A stretch of 37,409 nucleotides of DNA from Planctomycetota bacterium (GTDB lineage: Bacteria; Planctomycetota; UBA1135; UBA2386): NCBI GenBank assembly GCA_016235155.1, contig JACRLW010000018.1, positions 17,678 through 55,086 of the forward strand. Direction: 5' to 3'. Positions 10,901 through 16,925 of the stretch are shown here, piece by piece (positions within the stretch are counted from its first letter, which is position 1; each line of letters begins with the position of its first letter). The notes beneath the pieces were generated by a model that made no database searches, was not told the origin of the DNA, and saw nothing but the letters and a program-made list of their open reading frames with translations. A program made the position numbers and the translations under genes.

Positions 10901-10981
10901 AGCTGCGGGCAGCGCGATCAGGAGCGACGCGGCGAAGGACAAGACGTACGGACGGCGACGGACGAGGAGGGAATCGAGCAT
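7925..10981 (-). CDS. Secreted BNR/sortilin-like protein with inserted PDZ domain
   Basis: A 1018-residue exported paralogue of the downstream gene. The signal peptide spans roughly residues 1-28 and ends ALPAAAQ, followed by a Pro/Ala-rich linker. At least ten Asp-box repeats are visible (STDGGRTF, TKDGGKTW, SEDGGDTW, SEDRGVTW, STDGGKRF, SRDGGANW, SEDHGDSW, SRDRGTSW). Between blades, at about 328-420, sits a PDZ-like domain: AYLGVQAENP, then KDGPAATAGLQSGDLVVALG and a KLKVKRDGQ strand. PDZ domains usually bind peptide ends, so the protein may dock partners outside the cytoplasm (inference). It is the first gene of a two-gene unit, divergent from the secreted-protein pair at 11214, with a 232-base shared upstream region. 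Function unknown. Confidence 0.85.
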   Translation of the reverse strand: MLDSLLVRRRPYVLSFAASLLIALPAAAQEPESPPAPATDAPAAAAEPAVAKPDPDAVFAAVAGSTPWRLLGTANMGGRVTDVEAHPDQRNIWYLGTACAGVWKTVNAGTTWERVFQGEGSASIGDVAVAPSNPDVVWVGTGEENARNSVTFGDGVYKSTDGGRTFAHMGLRESLQTGHIAIHPRDADIVFVAALGRFWGANPDRGVFRTKDGGKTWQKVLYVDDATGAIDVRVDPLEPSIVHACLYQVRRDEFCSNDPAVRFGEHAGYYRSEDGGDTWTRVTAGLPTCKWGRSGLTVFAPDPQKLYLIIESERSGWATGSQRMRGDDESGNAYLGVQAENPPEGDGAKLTSITKDGPAATAGLQSGDLVVALGEESIETWPDLQRAIRRAKGGEKAKLKVKRDGQDLEIEVTWGTREGEGETDADPYAGPYSGRLYGQRENVQLRQGKDGHETGGVFRSEDRGVTWKRVNSLTDRPFYFSKLAVDPGNVDVIWSCGVPVFKSTDGGKRFRQVQRSIHVDFHALWVDPKDGDHVLLGGDGGLHETHDGARTWAHVDNLSLGQWYHVDVDTSDPYRVYGGLQDNGTWGGPVLTRWTEGIAIGDWVTLAGGDGFGAAADQTEAGIVICTSQNGGLVRADLRNGGNGGVRKPGDAGPFNWDTPFFLSPHNQKILYFAGRRAVRSLDQGRNSTSISPELGLTKRGTATAMAESPLEAGLLYAGTDDGAFWRSRDGGANWEEIHDKVTGLRGPRYVSSIHPSRHEAGRVYVTFDGHRSDDNSTYVFVSEDHGDSWRSLTESLPKEQPCFCVVEDPRVEDLLFLGTETTCWASRDRGTSWHRFAKELPTVQVRDLVIQDRDADLVAATHGHGAAVIDISALRQIDADTGKDGVHLFRPELVTRWVMRSRGTQGNREWFSANPPSGATIRVWTQQAPPANTRVAILDIRGETVATLDLAEESGAQTLRWEMRGAGRRRGREVEAGSYAARLTIGEKSWSVPITVRDDPSAASHPFAEAAFPTTRQ

Positions 10982-11213
10982 GGGCGCGTGCCGTGCGGGG
11001 CGGAGCGAGCATACGAAGCGTGCGTCGCCGTCGCGGGGAGGCGCGTTCGTCCCTCGGCGGGCCGCGCGCGGGAAGGCCGCGCTCCGGCTTTCCCAGGATT
11101 GTTGCAGCGCGCCTTTGGTCGGACGGCCGGGACCGGATCGCGGTCGGGCATCCGGACCGCGGGAATCGACGCGCCCGAACGCGCCTTAGGATCGCGTCCA
11201 GAGGACTCCGCCC

Positions 11214-13733
11214 ATGCGCCTTCCCGATCCGACCGCTCGCTGCGGCCGACGTTCCGCCCTTCTCACCCTGGTCCTCCTGGGGGTTGCCCAGGCCCAGTCT
11301 CCCGACCTCGATCTGCGCTCGCTGGCGACGACGACCGTCGCGCCGAACGACCGCAGCGGGGCGCGTCCCGCCTTCGTCGTGAGCACGAAGCTTGCGCCCT
11401 GGTCGGGGCGCATCCATGTCGAGGACGCCGGCGGCACGCCTTGCGACCTGATCGTGCGCGCCGGCGGACAGCTGTCGATCGAGCGCTCCCACGTCGAACT
11501 GGTCGGCGACCTGATCCTCGAGCAGGGTGGCACGCTACGCATCGTCGACTCGACCTTCCTGCTCCGGCTCGGACAGCCCAGCCAGTTCATCTACCTCTGG
11601 CGCGGCGGTTGGCTCGATACCCTGCGGACGACGATCGGCGGCTGGGAGGCGCGCTCGTACACCACGGGGCTCAAGCTGAAGAATGGGCTGTGGACCGCGC
11701 GCGACACGACGATCGTGGGCTCGGGCGGCATCCTGATCGGCGAGACCGCCGCGCCGCTGGCCGAGCAGGGCGGCACCCTGATCGCCGACGGTTTGTTCAG
11801 CGGACGCATCGGCGACTTCGTCCACATGCAGGGGCGCGGCAACGCGACGCTGCGCAACAGCAACGTCGGCATTTCGCTGCGTCTGCTCGATCCCGGCCCG
11901 ACGAGCTCGAACATCCCGATCGACGTCGGCGACGTCGTGATCGCGCGGCGCGTCTACGGCGACGCCGCCTTCCATGACGCGGTCACGCACCACATCCCCA
12001 ACTGCGCATTCCGGCTCGAGCTCGAGAACTGCTCGGTGAACCAGTGGAATCTCCAGTTCCGCGAAGCCGGCGCCGGCCGCAACCCACGGACCTACGAGCT
12101 CAGCGGCGAGGCGCGCCTCACGATCCACGTCGCCGGCGACGACATCACGGGGAGCCCGGTCCTGCTGGGGCCGTGGCGGAGCTTCTACCCGGGCCTCGAC
12201 CCCCTGCCCGGTCTGCCGAGCGCGAACTACCCCGGCTACCACCGCATCCCGCCGGGCTGCGGCGTGCGGATCGGCGCGGTGTCGATCGTGGCGCCGCCGG
12301 GGAGTTGGACGAAGGCCCTGTTCTGGACCCTGCACCTCAACGGCAACGCGACGAACTTCACCGTGACCGGACCCTCGCGCCTCAGCGAGATCCTCGTCGG
12401 CGGCGGCACGCTGACGCTCGCCGGAGCGCGCGGCTACGACATCAGCGTCTCGGCGACCGGGCTTCTCGCGCACAGCACCGGCACGATCGTCGTGCGCGGA
12501 GCGATGGTCGGCACCGACGCGACGCAACAGGGGGACGCCAACGCGACCGGCTACGGCGCGATCGTCATGGAGGACTGCAAGGTGCGGCGTCTCCTGCTGC
12601 GCACCAGCGGCCAGACGATCCTGCCGCCGCTCGGCCTCGACCTGGGGACCGCCGTGATGCGGCGCTTCGTGCCGAGCTGCGAACCGACCGAGACCCTGAC
12701 GACGCGCATGAACCGTCTTGGTTCGGTGACCGTCGAGGTCGCGAGTGCGTCGCAGTCGACCGACCTGCAGAACCTCGATTTCGAGCGCGGCGTGCAGGGC
12801 AACGGCTCGCCGTCGTACTGGACCGGCACGGGGATGACGGGCCTGACCTCGACGCAGCTCCGCCCCGGCGCCGCGACCGGCCAGCTCGCGTCGTTCGAGT
12901 ACCGCAGCGCCGCGGCGGGCGGCGAGATCCGCAAGACGATCACCGCTCCCGAGGACGCGCGCTTCGAATGGCACGGTCACGTCCGCGTGCTCGCGTCCGG
13001 GGGCGGCGAGACGCTCGAGTTCGCGATCGAGGGGGGCGGCAATCGCCGCTCGGCGGTCAGCGTTCCGGTCGTGCCCGGCGCGTGGACCTCGTTCCACGTG
13101 CCGCAGTACGCGGTGGCGCCGGGCGATGCCGCGATCGCGTTCGTCGTCCGCCACACGGGGGCGTCGGGGGCGTCTCTCCGACTGCTGCTCGACGACTTCA
13201 CGATCTGCGCGGCGAGCTTCTGGGAGGACGACAACCTCGTGAACCTCGACTTCGAGGAGCTGCTGCTGCGCTCGATGCCGTCGGAGCCCGACGGCAACCT
13301 CGCGCCCGACTACTGGTCGGTCGTGAACTGCGCCGCGGCGCTCGAAACCGCCGACCGTCCGCCGGGCAGCCTCGGGCAGCGCGCCGCGCGGCTGTCGGTC
13401 TTCGGGCCGACCGGGACCATCAAGAAGCGCCTGCGCTTCGTCGCGCCGGGGCAGATCGTGACCGTCACGGGCAAGGCGAAGGCGATCAGCGGTCCCGGCA
13501 ATCCCACGTCGTTCTTCTACGTCTACGTCGGCGAGGGCACCCGCTTCTGGGACTCGACCTACGGCACCAACGTCCAACAGCGCTTCAGCAGCGGAACGGG
13601 CTGGAACAGCTTCTCGATCGCCTACACGGTGCCGAGCCCGCCCACGAAGCTCGAGTACACGACCTTCGCCGTCGCGGGTGCGCTCACCGGCGACACCATC
13701 CTCGTCGACGACTTCACGGTGACCGTCCGATGA
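11214..13733 (+). CDS. Secreted beta-helix protein with two C-terminal jelly-roll-like domains
   Basis: An 839-residue exported protein of unknown function. A signal peptide covers residues 1-28 (ends GVAQAQ). Residues ~60-480 are rich in short strand-turn units such as GGQLSIERSHVELVGDLIL, the texture of a right-handed parallel beta-helix. Two repeats follow, each opening NLDFE (about 520 and 676) and closing with a DDFT strand; this resembles CBM_4_9/jelly-roll modules that bind carbohydrate. A GAGGA ribosome-binding site lies 8 bases before the ATG. The stop overlaps the next start (ATGA), so the two secreted proteins are translationally coupled. No catalytic residues are recognised; polysaccharide or surface binding is inference. 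Confidence 0.75.
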   Translation: MRLPDPTARCGRRSALLTLVLLGVAQAQSPDLDLRSLATTTVAPNDRSGARPAFVVSTKLAPWSGRIHVEDAGGTPCDLIVRAGGQLSIERSHVELVGDLILEQGGTLRIVDSTFLLRLGQPSQFIYLWRGGWLDTLRTTIGGWEARSYTTGLKLKNGLWTARDTTIVGSGGILIGETAAPLAEQGGTLIADGLFSGRIGDFVHMQGRGNATLRNSNVGISLRLLDPGPTSSNIPIDVGDVVIARRVYGDAAFHDAVTHHIPNCAFRLELENCSVNQWNLQFREAGAGRNPRTYELSGEARLTIHVAGDDITGSPVLLGPWRSFYPGLDPLPGLPSANYPGYHRIPPGCGVRIGAVSIVAPPGSWTKALFWTLHLNGNATNFTVTGPSRLSEILVGGGTLTLAGARGYDISVSATGLLAHSTGTIVVRGAMVGTDATQQGDANATGYGAIVMEDCKVRRLLLRTSGQTILPPLGLDLGTAVMRRFVPSCEPTETLTTRMNRLGSVTVEVASASQSTDLQNLDFERGVQGNGSPSYWTGTGMTGLTSTQLRPGAATGQLASFEYRSAAAGGEIRKTITAPEDARFEWHGHVRVLASGGGETLEFAIEGGGNRRSAVSVPVVPGAWTSFHVPQYAVAPGDAAIAFVVRHTGASGASLRLLLDDFTICAASFWEDDNLVNLDFEELLLRSMPSEPDGNLAPDYWSVVNCAAALETADRPPGSLGQRAARLSVFGPTGTIKKRLRFVAPGQIVTVTGKAKAISGPGNPTSFFYVYVGEGTRFWDSTYGTNVQQRFSSGTGWNSFSIAYTVPSPPTKLEYTTFAVAGALTGDTILVDDFTVTVR

Positions 13734-14860
13734 AGACCTTCCCCTTCGTTCTCGCTCTCGTCGTCACGGGCATCGTCCCGCTGCTGCCGGACGCCGCGCC
13801 GCTGCGCGCGCAGGGTCGCGTCTGGCCCGCGCCGTACGCGACCGCGCCCGGCGAGTCGGCGATGGACACTCCGTTCACGATCACGTCGTTCGACGCCTCG
13901 CAGGGTTCGCGCTGCGCGACGCTGATCCGCGCGGCCACGCTGCCGTTCGGCGTCGGCTCCGTGCTCAACGCGATCGCCTTCCGACGCGATGCCGTGCGCC
14001 CCGACACCTACGCGACGCGCAGCGGTGCCTACGAGATCTACATCGGCTCGGTGAACGACGCGGCGACCCATGGCCCCGGCATGCGCGGCATCTGGCTCCA
14101 GCAACCGGTGCGCGCCGGTGCGGGCAACCTCTCGCTGCCGCTCGCGGTGCCGCCGTCGGGCGGAACGGCGCCGTTCACGATCGTGGCTCCGTTCCAGTTC
14201 GCGTGGACCTGGCCCGGCGGCGACATGGCCTACGACATCGTGTTCACCGGCAGCCCCGGCACGCCTTGGCGTCGCGACGCCGCCTACCGCACGCCGCGAG
14301 TCGACGCTCAGGGTTGGTCGATCGGCACCGGCTGCACGAGTTCGTCGGGCTTCATCCCTCAGCCCTGGCTGGATCCCGACACCGCGGTGCCCGGCGGCAC
14401 TCTCGCGCTGCGGGTGCAGGGCGCGCCGCTGCCGGCCGGCGGCGTCGCGATCATGATGCTCGGCCTGCCGCGCGGCTTTGGCGTGCCGCTCGACCCGATC
14501 GGCTTCCCCGTCGGGTGCAAGACGCACGTCGGCGCCTTCTACACGCTCGGCGTGCCGACCGGCGCGCCGTCGCGCCTCTACGCGCAGGCGATCGCGAGCG
14601 TGCCGATCCCCGCGACGCCGACCCTCGCCGGCGCCGTGCTCGCCACCGAGTGGGTGATCCTCGACCTGGCGCTGGGCACCGCGCTGCCCTTTGCGATCTC
14701 CGACGGCTTCGCCTTCCAGATCGGCACGGGCGCCACGCTTCCCAACTACGGTCGCAGCATCTGGGCCTACGGCTCGACGCAGATCGGCGCGAGCTACAGC
14801 GGTCGCCTCGCCGAACCCGACTACGTGCCCGTCACGGAGTTCCGCGGCACGTTCCAGTGA
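13730..14860 (+). CDS. Secreted protein with recurrent C-terminal module
   Basis: A 376-residue exported protein starting at the ATG that overlaps the previous stop. The N-terminus MKTFPFVLALVVTGIV and the segment ending LRAQ form a signal peptide. The middle (about 45-200) is beta-rich with no recognised family. From about residue 208 to the end it carries a beta-rich module with the pattern GGTLALRVQGAPLPAGG, a PLDPIGFPVGC cysteine segment, IPATPTLAGAVLATEW and a final strand. Related modules end the glycosidase-like protein at 16926 and the FG-GAP protein at 34254. In this kind of organism such tails recur on secreted proteins, so a role in sorting or surface anchoring is possible but unproven. 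Confidence 0.7.
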   Translation: MKTFPFVLALVVTGIVPLLPDAAPLRAQGRVWPAPYATAPGESAMDTPFTITSFDASQGSRCATLIRAATLPFGVGSVLNAIAFRRDAVRPDTYATRSGAYEIYIGSVNDAATHGPGMRGIWLQQPVRAGAGNLSLPLAVPPSGGTAPFTIVAPFQFAWTWPGGDMAYDIVFTGSPGTPWRRDAAYRTPRVDAQGWSIGTGCTSSSGFIPQPWLDPDTAVPGGTLALRVQGAPLPAGGVAIMMLGLPRGFGVPLDPIGFPVGCKTHVGAFYTLGVPTGAPSRLYAQAIASVPIPATPTLAGAVLATEWVILDLALGTALPFAISDGFAFQIGTGATLPNYGRSIWAYGSTQIGASYSGRLAEPDYVPVTEFRGTFQ

Positions 14861-14869
14861 CGCGGGCGA

Positions 14870-15415
14870 TCACCTGGTCATCTCCGGTTCGAAGTCGACG
14901 CCCAGCGCGTCGGCGACGCGGTTGATGTAGTTGAAGTAGGCCGCGGCCTGGACCGTCGCGTGGATCTCGGCGTCGTTCGCGCCAGCGCTGCGCAGGGCGT
15001 CGACGTCGTCGCGCGCGCACTGCTCGGGCCGGCGCGTCAACTTCACGGCGTAGGCGAGCAGGGCACGTTGCTTGTCGTCGAGGGCGTCCTCGGGCGAAGG
15101 GCCGCAGAGGACGTCGCGGATCGGTTCGGGGGCCTCGGCACGGAGGTCCTCGGCGTGCGCTTGCGTTCAATACGAGCAGTGGTTGGTCGACGAGACGCGC
15201 ACCGCGATCAGTTCGCGGAACCAGCGCGGCAGCGGCGAACGCGGGCTCGTGATCGTCGCCTGGTAGAGCGTCATCGACGCATCGAGGATCGCCGGGTCGA
15301 GCGACATCAATCGGACGATGCCGTAGACGCGGCCGGCACGTGCGCGTGCGGCGTCGTAGAGCTTTGCGAGTCGTCCGCGTGCGTCGTCGTCGGCGACGGT
15401 GGAGATGTACGCCAT
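14870..15415 (-). CDS. AhpD-like peroxidase-related protein, probable selenoprotein (UGA at codon 83)
   Basis: A 181-residue product if the in-frame TGA at 15167-15169 is read through. It belongs to the carboxymuconolactone decarboxylase/AhpD superfamily, peroxidase-related branch, whose active site is CxxCxxxH. Here the site reads C80-S-Y-[TGA83]-T-Q-A-H87: the TGA stands exactly at the second cysteine and the histidine is in register. Family-typical sequence continues after it, including RALLAYAVKLTRRP and AAYFNYINRVADALGVDFE, up to a normal stop at 14870-14872. No other stop or frameshift occurs. A hairpin with SECIS-like geometry begins 11 bases beyond the TGA. It lies 40 bases after tryptophanase and may be co-transcribed. 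Alternative: a nonsense-mutated cysteine codon (pseudogene). Selenium-insertion genes are not in the window. Confidence 0.85.
15138..15158 (-). promoter_or_regulatory. Candidate bacterial SECIS hairpin
   Basis: On the coding strand, GCACG (15158-15154) pairs with CGTGC (15142-15138). After a two-base CC bulge on the 5' side, GAG (15151-15149) pairs with CTC (15145-15143), closing a GAC loop at 15148-15146. The loop opens with G and starts 18 bases after the TGA, within the spacing known for bacterial SECIS elements, and the 5'-side bulge recalls E. coli fdhF. It was folded by eye only. Confidence 0.55.
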
Positions 15416-15455
15416 GCGCGGGAGTCTACGTCGCGCCCCCGGCGATCGGCTCGCG

Positions 15456-16814
15456 TCAGATCTCCGCGAAGCGCGCGGTGAAGTGGCGCAGCACCTGCGG
15501 CGCTTCGACGATCCGCATCCCGCGCAGCGACGCTCGGCGCGCGTGCAGCTCCACGATCGCCTCGATCACGTAGTCGACGTGGCTCTGCGTGTAGACGCGT
15601 CGCGGCAACGCGAGGCGGACGAGTTCGAGCGCGGGTGCCGGCCGTCCGTCGCCGCCGAACATCACCGAACCGATCTCGCAGGAGCGGATGCCGGCGTGCC
15701 GGTAGAGGGCCACGGCGAGGGCCTGGCCCGGGAACTGCGCCGGCGGGATCTGCGGGCAGAAGGCTCTGGCATCGAGGTAGATCGCGTGGCCGCCCGGCGG
15801 CTCGAGGATCGGCACGCCCGCGGCGACGAGCTTCTCGCCGAGGTACTCCGTGCTGCGGATGCGGTAGGCGAGGTAGTCCTCGTTCAGCACCTCCTCGAAT
15901 CCCTGCGCCATCGCCTCGAGGTCGCGGCCGGCGAGTCCACCGTAGGTGACGTAGCCCTCGGTGAGGATCAGGAGGTCGCTCGCGCGGTGGAGCAACGCGG
16001 CGTCGCGCATCAGCAGCACGCCGCCGATGTTGACGAGGCCGTCCTTCTTGGCGCTGATCGTCGCGCCGTCGGCGAGGTCGAAGCACTCGCGGACGATCTC
16101 GCGCACCGGCCGATGCGACTGACCGGGTTCGCGCGTCTTGATGAACCACGCGTTCTCCGCGAAGCGGCAGGCGTCGAGGAAGAAGGGGATGCGCCACCTG
16201 TCGCACACGGCGCGGATCGCGCGCAGGTTGGCGAGGCTGACCGGCTGCCCGCCGCCGGAGTTGTTGGTGATCGTGCACATCACGACCGGCACGTTTGCCG
16301 GCCCGACGGACTCGATCAGGCGCTCGAGGGCCGCGACGTCCAGGTCGCCCTTGAAGGGATGCCGGCTGCGCGGGTCCTTCGCCGGCGCGATCGGCAGGTC
16401 GACGGCCTTGGCCCCGGTGTGCTCGACGTTCGCGCGCGTCGTGTCGAAGTGCGCGTTGTTCGGCACGGTCTTGCCCGTGCCGCCGAGCAGCTCGAACAGG
16501 ATGCGCTCGCTCGCGCGGCCCTGGTGCGTGGGCAGGATCCCCAAGAAACCGGTGACCTCGCGCATCCGGTCGCGGAAGCGGAACCAGCTCGGTGAGCCGG
16601 CGTACGACTCGTCGCCCCGCATCACGCCGGCCCACTGCTCGCTGCTCATCGCGCCGGTGCCGCTGTCGGTGAGCAGGTCGATCAGGACCAGTTCCGACGG
16701 CACGAGGAACAGGTTCATGCCGGCGTCGCGGAGCGCCGCCTCGCGTTCGTCCTGCGTCGTCATCCGCAGCGGCTCGACGGTCTTGATGCGGAACGGCTCG
16801 ATGATGGTCTTCAT
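15456..16814 (-). CDS. tnaA: Tryptophanase
   Basis: PLP enzyme that cleaves L-tryptophan to indole, pyruvate and ammonia; cytosolic tetramer in the known family. The 452-residue product aligns over its whole length with tryptophanase/tyrosine phenol-lyase: EPFRIK start, LTDSGTGAMS, PTHQGRASE, NNSGGGQPVSLANL and the PLP lysine K257 in SAKKDGLVNIGG. Three residues that separate the two enzymes all read as tryptophanase: Asp124 (HFDTT), Ile381 (CEIGS) and His444 (LRHFTARF), where tyrosine phenol-lyase has Thr, Arg and Phe. The start at 16814 (MKTIIEPF) matches family N-termini; the frame remains open 34 codons further. No Trp-containing tnaC-like leader is seen. It lies between a glycosidase-like gene and the AhpD-like gene on the same strand. 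Confidence 0.92.
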   Translation of the reverse strand: MKTIIEPFRIKTVEPLRMTTQDEREAALRDAGMNLFLVPSELVLIDLLTDSGTGAMSSEQWAGVMRGDESYAGSPSWFRFRDRMREVTGFLGILPTHQGRASERILFELLGGTGKTVPNNAHFDTTRANVEHTGAKAVDLPIAPAKDPRSRHPFKGDLDVAALERLIESVGPANVPVVMCTITNNSGGGQPVSLANLRAIRAVCDRWRIPFFLDACRFAENAWFIKTREPGQSHRPVREIVRECFDLADGATISAKKDGLVNIGGVLLMRDAALLHRASDLLILTEGYVTYGGLAGRDLEAMAQGFEEVLNEDYLAYRIRSTEYLGEKLVAAGVPILEPPGGHAIYLDARAFCPQIPPAQFPGQALAVALYRHAGIRSCEIGSVMFGGDGRPAPALELVRLALPRRVYTQSHVDYVIEAIVELHARRASLRGMRIVEAPQVLRHFTARFAEI

Positions 16815-16896
16815 GCGCACGCGGGGCGAATCCGGAGGAGGCGCGGGAGTTTCCCGGCATCCCGTCGCGGTTGCATCGCCGTGATTCCCGGGCGAT

Positions 16897-16912
16897 CGGC
16901 GCGAAGGCGCCG
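16897..16912 (-). terminator. GC-rich hairpin after the glycosidase-like gene
   Basis: CGGCGC and GCGCCG pair perfectly around a four-base loop, 13 bases beyond the stop at 16926. No T-run follows, so intrinsic termination is uncertain; it could also be a stabilising 3' stem or an attenuator ahead of tnaA. Confidence 0.35.
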
Positions 16913-16925
16913 GCACGGCGCGCGC

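Noticed and set aside
14832..15170. Short minus-strand frame overlapping the second half of the AhpD-like gene
   Set aside because: It is in a different reading frame and lacks family motifs; the real continuation of the protein is in the frame that passes through the TGA.
16815..16925. Possible tnaC-type leader peptide before tnaA
   Set aside because: A 21-codon frame overlaps the tnaA start, but it contains no tryptophan and lacks the TnaC pattern, so attenuation by TnaC is not supported.
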